Assembly (NCBI GenBank): GCA_018266915.1
Contig: JAFDZM010000015.1
Span: 1 to 47,037, forward strand
Length of the DNA stretch: 47,037 bases
Direction of reading: 5' to 3'
Origin: Bacteroidota bacterium
GTDB lineage: Bacteria > Bacteroidota > Bacteroidia > Sphingobacteriales > Sphingobacteriaceae
This document shows, piece after piece, positions 17,982 through 25,551 of this stretch. The position numbers and the translations under genes are program-made. The notes beneath the pieces are model-generated. The model was not told the DNA's origin. It was given only the letters and a program-made list of their open reading frames with translations, and did not search any database. The number at the start of each line of letters is the position of its first letter. Within the stretch, counting starts at the first letter, position 1.

Positions 17982-18875
17982 ATGAAAACTTTAACTTTTT
18001 TATCACTCATACTGCTGTTTATATCAGCAGGTGTAGCTGCACAGCAAAAAAACGAGAGTATTATTGTCGATCATATGCGCCGCGAGTTTATCACCTACTT
18101 GCCAAATGGCCTTGGGGATAAGCCGGCAGTAATTATCTCATTGCACGGCAGGTTAGGCACCGCTAGTGGTCAGATGAGGTTTGCCAATTTCAAACCTCTT
18201 GCCGACAGGGATAAATTTATTATCGTTTGTCCGCAGGGAATTGAACGCAGCTGGAACGATGGCCGTGGTACGCCTGCCAACTCAAGAGGGATTAATGATG
18301 TGAAGTTTATTGATGAGTTGATCACTTATGTTATTGATACTTATCATGCTGACCCATCCAGAATTTATGTGACCGGGATGTCCAACGGCGGCTTTATGTC
18401 CTCGCGGCTGGCTTGCCAGCTTAACCAACGCATAGCGGCAGTTGCTGTTGTAGCCGCATCTATGGATCAGGATATGGGTTATCAGCCTAACCTGCCTATA
18501 GCTATAATGTATATACAAGGCACAAAAGACCCGTTAGTGCCATTTACCGGCGGAAAGATGAAAGGTGCAGGCGGCGTTATTTACAGTCATGAAGATATTT
18601 TGAAAAAATGGGCCGCGGTTGATAAATGCGATAGCAAACCAGTGGTAACTAATTTACCGACCCTGGTAAATGACGGTACAAGTGTAGTGAAGGAAGAATA
18701 CACCAACAGTTATGGTCTGAAAGTAATTGGATATACAATCGTTGATGGCGGCCATATATGGCCCGGTGGCACTCAATATCTGCCTAAATTTATGATCGGG
18801 TCACTCTCTAAAAACCTTAACGCCTGCGACGAGATATGGAAGTTTTTTAAGGAGAACAAGCTCGGTACAAATTAA
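17982..18875 (+). CDS. Secreted PHB-depolymerase-like esterase (LpqC family)
   Basis: A 297-residue alpha/beta hydrolase with a signal peptide (residues 1-20, SAGVAAQ). The nucleophile elbow is GMSNGGFMSS, the oxyanion segment ISLHGRLG, and the catalytic His is in DGGHIWPGG. This motif set is that of the polyhydroxybutyrate depolymerase/LpqC group, which also includes feruloyl and acetylxylan esterases. The absence of polymer-binding domains and of PHB genes nearby argues for a short-chain ester or plant-wall ester substrate, but that is inference. Confidence 0.83.
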   Translation: MKTLTFLSLILLFISAGVAAQQKNESIIVDHMRREFITYLPNGLGDKPAVIISLHGRLGTASGQMRFANFKPLADRDKFIIVCPQGIERSWNDGRGTPANSRGINDVKFIDELITYVIDTYHADPSRIYVTGMSNGGFMSSRLACQLNQRIAAVAVVAASMDQDMGYQPNLPIAIMYIQGTKDPLVPFTGGKMKGAGGVIYSHEDILKKWAAVDKCDSKPVVTNLPTLVNDGTSVVKEEYTNSYGLKVIGYTIVDGGHIWPGGTQYLPKFMIGSLSKNLNACDEIWKFFKENKLGTN

Positions 18876-18899
18876 GCTTTAACGATAAAATTAAACGCC

Positions 18900-19052
18900 G
18901 TGTGGGCTCACCCCGAATGCTCCGCTAGCCAGCGGATGTCCGACCCTCTCTATGGTAAACCATAAAGAGGGTGAAGAAGAAATAAAAAAATAACCCTCTT
19001 TACCGCTTGCGGTAGAGAGGGTGGTAGAGCGCAGCAAAGACCGGGTGAGTTA
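18900..19052. repeat. Palindromic repeat with two internal hairpins
   Basis: The outer ends GCTCACCCC (18906-18914) and GGGTGAG near 19043-19049 are inverted. Inside are a hairpin CCGCT/AGCGG (about 18922-18935) and two CCCTCT/AGAGGG hairpins (about 18944-18971 and 18994-19021). It fills most of the gap between two convergent genes and could serve as a bidirectional terminator. Confidence 0.7.
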
Positions 19053-19077
19053 ACTACGCGATTTGTTCAAAATGCAA

Positions 19078-19701
19078 TTATTTGATAGGGAACAACACAC
19101 CAAAGTTGATGCTTGATCTTTCGCTTTGTACGGTAGAGCCGTCTTTGAATACATTGGTGAACCCGCCCTGGCCATCAGCTTCAATAAATAATTTCACGTT
19201 ATTAGATACCGGGAACTTCACGCCAATACCGGCATCAAAGCCTACTTCGGTATTGTTAAAGGCGGATTTGATGTCGACACCGCTGTTTGACGATTCAGTG
19301 GCGTTTAACAAAAAGCCTACATAAGGGCCAAAGTGCAGGTACCAGTTTCTGGTTCTTCCGAAGTGCCAGTTGGCCATTACCGGAACGGTTAAATAATTCA
19401 GGTGAAAATTTACACCATCTACCTCGCTGCCATCAGGAAAAGAAAGATATCCATTGCCCCAGCCTTTTTGATCATAAATCAGTTTACCCTTGATACTCCA
19501 TCTGTCGGAGAAGTAATGCTCTAAAGAAACTCCGAGGTTTAACCCGCTGTTATAATCACTGGTATAGGCTGAACTGTTGTCATATACGGTGGCAGCATTG
19601 TAACCAATATTGATACCAAATTCATTTGAGGTTCTGGTCTGAGCAGAAGCGGCAAAATAAATGCCGAAGACAATAATTAATGTTGATAGAACTTTTTTCA
19701 T
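19078..19701 (-). CDS. Small outer-membrane beta-barrel protein
   Basis: About 207 residues with signal peptide MKKVLSTLIIVFGIYFAASAQ. Alternating hydrophobic strands follow (EFGINIGYNAATVY, GLNLGVSLEHYF, WSIKGKLIYDQKG, YLTVPVMANWHFG), and the protein ends in INFGVLFPIK. This is the 8-10-stranded OMP_b-brl family very common in Bacteroidota, mostly of unknown role. The ATG at 19701 is used; a TTG two codons upstream is less likely. It is divergent from the Ada-like regulator gene. Confidence 0.83.
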   Translation of the reverse strand: MKKVLSTLIIVFGIYFAASAQTRTSNEFGINIGYNAATVYDNSSAYTSDYNSGLNLGVSLEHYFSDRWSIKGKLIYDQKGWGNGYLSFPDGSEVDGVNFHLNYLTVPVMANWHFGRTRNWYLHFGPYVGFLLNATESSNSGVDIKSAFNNTEVGFDAGIGVKFPVSNNVKLFIEADGQGGFTNVFKDGSTVQSERSSINFGVLFPIK

Positions 19702-19798
19702 ATACAATTTGATTTAGGATTGCTGACAAAAATACCATTTATACGGTAAATTGTATATTGAGGATGCGTAAGGCGAGTGTAAGTCCGCAAGTTCCGGG

Positions 19799-19829
19799 TT
19801 TTATAGGGTTAGTGGCCGGGGTATTTTTG
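19799..19829 (+). promoter_or_regulatory. Promoter for the alkylation-repair cluster
   Basis: TATTTTTG at 19822-19829 is a perfect -7 match, with TTTT at 19799-19802 exactly 19 bases upstream in place of TTTG. The start would be about 13 bases before the ATG at 19849, a very short leader. An Ada-type activator would be expected to bind just upstream; I cannot identify its operator. Confidence 0.6.
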
Positions 19830-19848
19830 TAGTGTTAAATCGAAAAAA

Positions 19849-20697
19849 ATGGAAACACAGGAAACGATGAACTATCAGCGCATTGCTGACGCGATCAATT
19901 ATATCAGGCTGAATTTCAAAGATCAACCTAACCTGGATGATGTTGCAGAAAAGGTAAATATGAGCCCGTTCCACTTCCAACGGATGTTTACTGACTGGGC
20001 AGGCATCAGTCCGAAAAAATTTTTACAATACCTCAGCGTGGAGTATGCAAAAGGTATTTTGAAAGAGAAGCAGGCTACGCTTTTTGACGCCGCTTTTCAG
20101 ACCGGTTTATCCGGCACCGGGCGTTTGCACGATCTCTTCATCAACATTGAAGGGATGAGCCCTGCCGAATACAAACATGGCGGCAAAGCGCTTACCATCA
20201 ATTATAGCTTTGCAGAAAGCCCTTTTGGGGATATTTTGGTGGCATCTACAGCTAAAGGCGTATGCTACTTAGCCTTTGCAGATGATAAACAGGCAGCCTT
20301 TGCTGAATTACAGGCTCAATTCCCGAATGCAGCTTATTGCCAGGTGGTGGATATGATACAGCAGAATGCTTTGTTTATTTTCAAAAAGGATTGGTCAAAG
20401 CTGTCTACTGTCAAGCTGCATTTGAAGGGAACGCCATTTCAATTGAAGGTTTGGGAAGCCTTGCTCCGTATCCCAATGGGCGGATTACATAGCTATGGAT
20501 TGATCGCACAAAATATCCATTCGCCTAATGCAAGCAGGGCAGTTGGAAGTGCAATTGGCGATAATCCTGTCGCCTTTTTGATCCCCTGCCACCGGGTAAT
20601 CCGCTCCACAGGCGAAATTGGCGATTACCATTGGGGCTCAACCCGCAAATCGGCTATTATTGGCTGGGAAGCAGCACAGTTAAATGTAGCCGTATAA
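19849..20697 (+). CDS. AraC-type regulator fused to O6-methylguanine-DNA methyltransferase (Ada without its zinc domain)
   Basis: A 282-residue protein joining an AraC/XylS helix-turn-helix domain (about 10-105; NLDDVAEKVNMSPFHFQRMF and GISPKKFLQYL) to an O6-alkylguanine-DNA alkyltransferase domain (about 120-275). The suicidal acceptor cysteine is C247 in IPCHRVIRSTGEIGDYHWG, and the DNA-binding arginine-finger region is RAVGSAIGDNP. E. coli Ada has in addition an N-terminal zinc domain that senses methylphosphotriesters; it is absent here, and an Ada-zinc-like protein is encoded separately at 21510-21755. The gene should repair O6-methylguanine and may activate its own cluster, but how methylation would be sensed without the zinc domain is unclear. 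Confidence 0.93.
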   Translation: METQETMNYQRIADAINYIRLNFKDQPNLDDVAEKVNMSPFHFQRMFTDWAGISPKKFLQYLSVEYAKGILKEKQATLFDAAFQTGLSGTGRLHDLFINIEGMSPAEYKHGGKALTINYSFAESPFGDILVASTAKGVCYLAFADDKQAAFAELQAQFPNAAYCQVVDMIQQNALFIFKKDWSKLSTVKLHLKGTPFQLKVWEALLRIPMGGLHSYGLIAQNIHSPNASRAVGSAIGDNPVAFLIPCHRVIRSTGEIGDYHWGSTRKSAIIGWEAAQLNVAV

Positions 20698-20702
20698 ACT
20701 CT

Positions 20703-20797
20703 TATTACTCTGTGCCCCTTTGTTATATTCTCAGTGTTCTTTGTGGTTGAAAATTTATCACAGAGGACACAAAAGAGAGGTACAGAGTTCACAGAGA
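20703..20797. repeat. Imperfect inverted repeat in the Ada cluster
   Basis: The left half (CTCTGTGCCCCTTTG, then TCAGTGTTCTTTGTGGTT) is an imperfect inverse of the right half (CACAGAGGACACAAAAGAG, then ACAGAGTTCACAGAGAAG). The arms of about 35-40 bases meet near 20750. It lies between the regulator gene and the oxygenase gene, so an mRNA crossing it would fold into a long hairpin. Confidence 0.65.
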
Positions 20798-20811
20798 AGA
20801 ATCATTAACAT

Positions 20812-21513
20812 ATGAAAGAGACAATTGAACAATTGGATTGGGATACTATATCCGCCCAGTTGAATGAGCAGGGTTATACTTTAGTAAAGCAGATAATTAA
20901 AACTGACGAATGCGATTATCTTGCAAAGGGTTATGAGCAGAAAGAACTTTATCGCAAAACCATCAACATGGAGCGATACAGGTTTGGATTGGGTGAGTAT
21001 AAGTATTTTAATTATCCACTGCCAGTAATCATTGAGTTGATAAGGTATAGTGTATATCCTCATCTTGCCCCAATTGCCAATAACTGGATGCGGGTATTGA
21101 ATATCAATAAACAATTCCCCGAAACGCATAGAGAATTACTTGAGGAATGCCTCGCCCATCAGCAAACCAGGCCAACACCTTTGATATTGCGATATGAGAA
21201 AGGCGGCTATAACACCCTGCACCAGGATTTGTATGGTAACATCTATTTCCCGATGCAATTGGTGCTGTTTTTAGATGAGCCCGGGAAAGATTATGGAGGC
21301 GGTGAGTTTGTACTAATTGAACAGCGACCGAGGGCGCAATCAAAAGCAATTGTATTAAAACCAGGCAAAGGAGATATGCTGATCTTCACCACCAACTTTA
21401 GGCCGGTAAAAGGCAGCAAAGGCTATTACCGTGTGAATATGAAACATGGCGTAAGCGAAGTGGTTTCAGGACGAAGGCATACCTTAGGAATTATATTTCA
21501 TGACGCTGTATGA
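20812..21513 (+). CDS. 2-oxoglutarate/Fe(II)-dependent oxygenase
   Basis: A 233-residue protein with the jelly-roll oxygenase signature: iron ligands H137 and D139 in LHQDLYGN and distal H212 in MKHGVSEV, followed by GRRHTLGIIFHDA whose arginine should bind 2-oxoglutarate. The family is the COG3826-like group, which is known to occur beside ada genes, and is distinct from AlkB although it shares the chemistry. Oxidative demethylation of alkylated bases is the natural guess from context. The substrate is not shown. Its stop codon overlaps the start of the next gene (ATGA), indicating coupled translation. Confidence 0.85.
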   Translation: MKETIEQLDWDTISAQLNEQGYTLVKQIIKTDECDYLAKGYEQKELYRKTINMERYRFGLGEYKYFNYPLPVIIELIRYSVYPHLAPIANNWMRVLNINKQFPETHRELLEECLAHQQTRPTPLILRYEKGGYNTLHQDLYGNIYFPMQLVLFLDEPGKDYGGGEFVLIEQRPRAQSKAIVLKPGKGDMLIFTTNFRPVKGSKGYYRVNMKHGVSEVVSGRRHTLGIIFHDAV

Positions 21514-21755
21514 TAAAGCATTTGCAGTTGGGTGATACAGCTTTCCAAAGATTCCGGCGGCTTAGGACTCTGATCGATGAAGGAAAGATTCAGTTTGGTG
21601 GTAATAAGAAACTGAAGATATATGGAACTTTAAAATGTTCATCCGGCAAAAGAATGAAAACGGAGAACCGGGTATTTTTTAAGTCAGCAGAAGAAGCGAT
21701 TAATGAAGGATACCGCCCGTGCGGACATTGTATGCGGGAAGAATATTTACGCTGA
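21510..21755 (+). CDS. Stand-alone Ada-type zinc-binding domain protein
   Basis: An 81-residue protein. The segment from about residue 42 (KIYGTLKCSSGKRMKTENRV...) to GYRPCGHCMREEYL aligns with the N-terminal zinc domain of Ada: ENRVFFKSAEEAINEGYRPCGHC corresponds to ENVSFYANASEALAAGFRPCKRC of E. coli Ada as I recall it. Ada uses four cysteines (C38, C42, C69, C72), with C38 taking the methyl group from phosphotriesters. Only three are present here: one near the C38/C42 pair and the CxxC. The first 40 residues form a basic helical arm. It is translationally coupled to the oxygenase gene. It may guide repair to alkylated DNA or sense alkylation for the regulator. Confidence 0.75.
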   Translation: MIKHLQLGDTAFQRFRRLRTLIDEGKIQFGGNKKLKIYGTLKCSSGKRMKTENRVFFKSAEEAINEGYRPCGHCMREEYLR

Positions 21756-21762
21756 AAGAAAG

Positions 21763-22710
21763 CTAAAAATTAATCGCCTTGCCTTGTTCCGGATAGATCA
21801 AGTTGAACTTTAGTTTATTTTCAGCCGCCAGTTGGTTTTTAATCCGTTCGATACTGGTTTGCGGCGGTTTTACGTGGGTTACCACAATATTAAAATCTTT
21901 CAGGCTTCCTGCGCCGCTTAGTTTTTCCAACTCGTTCATTTCTTTCATCAACCAACGGGGGGTAAGGTGGCCGAACAGCGTTTTATCTGGCTGCTCATTA
22001 GGAAAAGAAACTTCGATCATAATCGCCTTTAATTTTTTCTCTTTGATCAAAGGAGCTATAGCCTGCCATAATAATTCCAGGTTATGGCTCTTTTCTATTT
22101 CATCGGGACCAACGTCGCCTAAATAAAGAATATAATTATCCCGGTTCCTAATCAAAAATGCAGAACTGGTAAGATTAGAATGGCTGAGTGGAAATGCCTT
22201 TACCGTCATTTCGGTATTTTCGACAGGGATTTCCTCGCCAGGGTTAAGTATTTTATAGTGGTATTTTTTCAGTTGCGGTGTTTCGCCTTCATCAGCAAAA
22301 TTGGCCCAGCTTTTCCAGGTAAAGTAGCGGGTTCTGAAAGTTTCAATGCAATCTGCAAAGGCATAGATATTTTTGGTGGTGTCCTCCGGCGAATTGATGA
22401 TCAATCCGGATACATGATCCAAATGCGAGTGCGAGATCAGGTAATCTTTTATATATTTTCTTAAAACCTGTTCGGCGGGAACATTGAACACCTTGTTCCC
22501 GATAGCTTTTTCTATACCATAATGCAGTGTACCTGCATCAAGGCAAACATAGTTGTCACTGTTTGCCGGGGCCAGCAGATAAGCCGACAGGTTGCTTTCG
22601 TCAATCCCGCCTTTAACACCCAGTGGAACTACTTTAAATGCATTCTGACCAAAAACGGGTACGGCCAATACCCATAGGAAGACTGTTAAAATCTTATTCG
22701 CAACACGCAT
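21763..22710 (-). CDS. Class II 3',5'-cyclic nucleotide phosphodiesterase, exported
   Basis: A 315-residue metallo-beta-lactamase-fold enzyme with a signal peptide (MRVANKILTVFLWVLAVPVFGQ). The diagnostic metal motif is HSHLDHVSGLIINSPED (class II PDE signature HxHLDHxxGL), and further ligands occur in PLSHS, YLGDVGPDE and VTHVKPP. Known relatives include yeast PDE1 and Vibrio CpdP. It should hydrolyse cyclic nucleotides in the periplasm. Periplasmic cAMP breakdown would point to scavenging rather than internal signalling. The stop lies 8 bases from the convergent Ada-zinc gene. Confidence 0.87.
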   Translation of the reverse strand: MRVANKILTVFLWVLAVPVFGQNAFKVVPLGVKGGIDESNLSAYLLAPANSDNYVCLDAGTLHYGIEKAIGNKVFNVPAEQVLRKYIKDYLISHSHLDHVSGLIINSPEDTTKNIYAFADCIETFRTRYFTWKSWANFADEGETPQLKKYHYKILNPGEEIPVENTEMTVKAFPLSHSNLTSSAFLIRNRDNYILYLGDVGPDEIEKSHNLELLWQAIAPLIKEKKLKAIMIEVSFPNEQPDKTLFGHLTPRWLMKEMNELEKLSGAGSLKDFNIVVTHVKPPQTSIERIKNQLAAENKLKFNLIYPEQGKAINF

Positions 22711-22776
22711 TACGGAGTATATTTATTGTCCCCGAAAATACGGATCAGCCCGCTAAAAGTGAATTGTTTGTTGGAA

Positions 22777-22974
22777 TTATGCCAGCGAGTCGGCGCTGCT
22801 TTTGAAGCTCAGAATATATCTTTTGGTGAGGCACTTCTGGCAGAAATAAACTTTTACAGGTAACCAAAAGAGTAGTGTTTTTAAGATAAGGCTCCGGCTA
22901 ATCCTGGTATCTAATGCCTGGTGGCAACGCCAGCAGGTTGATGTATTGCTATAATTCTTCTTGTACGTGCTCAT
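22777..22974 (-). CDS. CxxC-CxxC mini-protein, copy 1
   Basis: A 65-residue protein with two CxxC pairs, C14/C17 (TCWRC) and C45/C48 (FCQKC), 27 residues apart, with a hydrophobic stretch ILKTLLFWLPVKVYF between them. This suggests a zinc ribbon-like knuckle. It is a clear paralogue of the gene at 41957-42157, with the same spacing and the shared core KTLLFxLPxxVYFCxKC. The ATG is clear. No family name is known to me. It lies alone between the phosphodiesterase and a small membrane protein. Confidence 0.7.
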   Translation of the reverse strand: MSTYKKNYSNTSTCWRCHQALDTRISRSLILKTLLFWLPVKVYFCQKCLTKRYILSFKSSADSLA

Positions 22975-23103
22975 ATGAGGTATCTTAAATCCTCATGTAA
23001 ATACAAACAAATGGCGGGAAAAGTTTTGGTGCTATCCGGGAATAACAGCAATAATACAGAGCCAGAGGCAGTTTGTTTTTGATTTTAATTAGTTTTACCT
23101 CTC

Positions 23104-23415
23104 ATGAAAACCAGTGGAATTGTTGCTAAGGCGGTCAGCCGTTTGTTTCTTTTGTTGTTGGTATTGGCGATTGTGCCGCTTTTCCAGGCCGATACTAATA
23201 AATTACAGCACCTGTATATTGTAACCAGCAGTAAGTGGCTGTTTATATTCCCTATAGTGCTGGTTGGCGGATTTGTTTACTTCCTGATCCGCTGCATCAT
23301 ACACAAATACAAAGAACCCGATTCAAACTGGCTGCTTGTTATCAATACCCTGATATTGATGGCTTATTGCGCCACAATATTTGCTAAGGTTTATCAACTG
23401 ACAATGACGCACTGA
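23104..23415 (+). CDS. Small three-helix membrane protein
   Basis: A 103-residue protein with three hydrophobic segments (about 12-28, 42-62 and 76-96: LFLLLLVLAIVPLF, WLFIFPIVLVGGFVYFLI, LLVINTLILMAYCATIF). The first could be an uncleaved signal anchor. I do not recognise a family. It meets the convergent AI-2E family gene stop-to-stop with no gap. Nothing nearby suggests a partner. Confidence 0.65.
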   Translation: MKTSGIVAKAVSRLFLLLLVLAIVPLFQADTNKLQHLYIVTSSKWLFIFPIVLVGGFVYFLIRCIIHKYKEPDSNWLLVINTLILMAYCATIFAKVYQLTMTH

Positions 23416-24510
23416 TCATTCAGTTTTCATCGCTTTTTCTGCCGATTTTTTGTACTCGTAATCGCCACCCAAGAGAAATCCCCATGGTTTCAGGCTTTCT
23501 ATCCGGTCGAAAACGATCTTCAGGATAGCCATCACGGGAATGGCCAGGAACATGCCGGATAAGCCCCATATCATTTCCCCGATGACAATGCCGAGGAACG
23601 ATAACAAAGCATTCAACCGTACTTTTGAACCGACTATAGTAGGCAGCAGAATATTGGAATCGACCGCGTGAATGGCGATTACACTGATTACAACATAAAG
23701 GGAATCTTTTACATTTCCTGTGGCAAAAGTGATCAGCGTACTTAGGAACAGGGCAGTAAATATGCCCACATAAGGTACAATATTAAATAGGCCAACAATT
23801 AGCCCCAGCAACATAGCATATTTTACACCGATCAGCAAAAATGCAGTACAGGCGATAGTTGCAACTACAACCATCTCCAGCAACAAACCCAAAATGTATT
23901 TCCTGAGAATACTCTGGATATTTTCAACAATGTCAAATACAACGGGAGAATTATCATCCCTGAAAACCCATACCAGGAAGCGCAAAAGCAGTTTTCTGTA
24001 AAGCAGCACCAGGAAGGTAAAAATCAGGATAAACGAATAGAAAAGCATTAAGGATGATACAGCACCTAAAGTAGTGCCAATAACGTTTCCACCCGAGGCC
24101 ATTAATTTATTGGTAGCATCATGCACATAATCCATTTGTTTATTCATATTGATATGGAAGCTGTCCTGCACCCATTGGCGAATGTCATCTATTGATTGGC
24201 CCACCTGCTTTTTTAGCATCGGCCAGTCGTCGGCCAGTTTCGATATCTGAGAACCTACCAGGTATAATATGCCGCCGATAAAAGCAACAAGCAGGAGTAT
24301 GGATATGAGTGAAGCAATACTACGGTGGAGCTTAAATTTCTTTTCGAAAAAATTGCACACCGGGAGTAACAGAATAGCAAAAAGAAAACCAAAAATGAGC
24401 GGGTCCAGCAGGTCTTTTGCCAAAACGACCAGGTAGCCCATTGAAATAAGACCAACCATAACCAGTGAAAGCTTTTCGTAAAACGGGGCGGCAACTTTTT
24501 TAACGCTCAT
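23416..24510 (-). CDS. AI-2E family transporter (PF01594-like membrane protein)
   Basis: A 364-residue protein with about eight hydrophobic segments and a long soluble loop (about 75-140) between the third and fourth. The C-terminal part has the family-typical GLFNIVPYVGIFTALFLSTLI and IVGSKVRLNALLSFLGIVIGEMIWGLSGMFLAIPVMAILKI. The family name comes from one member reported to export autoinducer-2; others are Na+/H+ antiporters, so the substrate is open. It lies 77 bases downstream of the nucleoside phosphorylase gene on the same strand, with an AGCCAAT/ATTGGCT hairpin in between (24527-24552). Confidence 0.87.
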   Translation of the reverse strand: MSVKKVAAPFYEKLSLVMVGLISMGYLVVLAKDLLDPLIFGFLFAILLLPVCNFFEKKFKLHRSIASLISILLLVAFIGGILYLVGSQISKLADDWPMLKKQVGQSIDDIRQWVQDSFHINMNKQMDYVHDATNKLMASGGNVIGTTLGAVSSLMLFYSFILIFTFLVLLYRKLLLRFLVWVFRDDNSPVVFDIVENIQSILRKYILGLLLEMVVVATIACTAFLLIGVKYAMLLGLIVGLFNIVPYVGIFTALFLSTLITFATGNVKDSLYVVISVIAIHAVDSNILLPTIVGSKVRLNALLSFLGIVIGEMIWGLSGMFLAIPVMAILKIVFDRIESLKPWGFLLGGDYEYKKSAEKAMKTE

Positions 24511-24587
24511 GAGGTAGGTTAATTTCAGCCAATTAACATGACTTGATTGGCTAATGTTTTTTTGAATATAGGGATAATTATGAATAC

Positions 24588-25463
24588 TTATAAAATATCT
24601 GCAATTCTCTCCAGTAAACGGCGTATGTAATTATCTACTATTTTTTCTGGTTGTTTGCTAAAAGTTAGGGTTGATCGATTGGCTAATATAACGTTGAATG
24701 ATATGGCCCGATGCCCCAAAACAGACGAAAGCCCATAAATACCGGCAGTTTCCATTTCAAGATTTGTGATACGCTGCCCGTTCAGATTAAATCGCTGTAA
24801 GGCATTCATAAACTCCGGATGCGCGTTATGCGCCCTTACCTCGCGCCCTTGCGGAGCATAGAAGCCGGGTGCGGTAAAAGTTATACCTTGTAACGTATCA
24901 TAGCCAAGCTTAGACATCAACCCGGTATCTGCTGACGCGACATAAGGAACAAAGCCACCATTTTTTGGTAAAGCCTTTTTAAGCTCATCTAATAATTGCT
25001 GCTCGGATTCTGTATTCTCCCGCTTATAATAATGCATCAAAGTATCCAGTCCAAATGCAGCCTTTGAAACCAGCAGACTATCAACGGGTATATCTGCCTG
25101 TATAGCGCCTGAAGTACCAATGCGGATAATATTCAATTTCAGCAATTGTGTTTTTGGCAACCGTGTTTTCAGATCGATATTAACCAATGCGTCGAGCTCA
25201 TTCAAAACAATATCGATATTATCCGTGCTGATCCCGCTCGACATGACGGTTATCCTTTTCCCATTTATGGTGCCCGTGTGGGTAACGAATTCGCGTTTTG
25301 ACTTTTTGAGCTCGATGGTATCAAAATAACGGCTCACCCTGGGCACCCGGTCGGGATCACCTACTGTTATTACGGTATCGGCCAGATCCTCCGGCAATAA
25401 ATGTAAGTGGTAGACGCTGCCGTCTTTATTTAATATTAATTCGCTTTCCGCTATCGGTTTCAT
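24588..25463 (-). CDS. Nucleoside phosphorylase (uridine phosphorylase-like)
   Basis: A 291-residue cytoplasmic enzyme of the PNP/UDP family. The phosphate-binding VITVGDPDRVPRVSRYFD sits near the start, IRIGTSGAIQADIPVDSLL supplies the next phosphate loop, and ITNLEMETAGIYGLSSVLGH is the ribose-binding EMETAG signature. The enzyme splits nucleosides with phosphate into base and ribose-1-phosphate for salvage. The EMETAG form and length favour uridine phosphorylase over purine phosphorylase, but base choice is not proven. Confidence 0.88.
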   Translation of the reverse strand: MKPIAESELILNKDGSVYHLHLLPEDLADTVITVGDPDRVPRVSRYFDTIELKKSKREFVTHTGTINGKRITVMSSGISTDNIDIVLNELDALVNIDLKTRLPKTQLLKLNIIRIGTSGAIQADIPVDSLLVSKAAFGLDTLMHYYKRENTESEQQLLDELKKALPKNGGFVPYVASADTGLMSKLGYDTLQGITFTAPGFYAPQGREVRAHNAHPEFMNALQRFNLNGQRITNLEMETAGIYGLSSVLGHRAISFNVILANRSTLTFSKQPEKIVDNYIRRLLERIADIL

Positions 25464-25551
25464 TGGTCGTAAAGGTAATCAACCCCCGGTGATAAAAACC
25501 GTTCTGGTGGCTATTTGTTATTAATTATCATCTACAATAAAAAATACAACC

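Noticed and set aside
17982..18875. Polyhydroxybutyrate metabolism locus
   Set aside because: The esterase belongs to the depolymerase-like group, but no phaA, phaB, phaC or phasin gene is nearby and the protein is exported.
23416..24510. Autoinducer-2 exporter as part of quorum sensing
   Set aside because: The family name alone suggests it; no luxS, lsr or receptor gene is in the window, and family members have diverse substrates.
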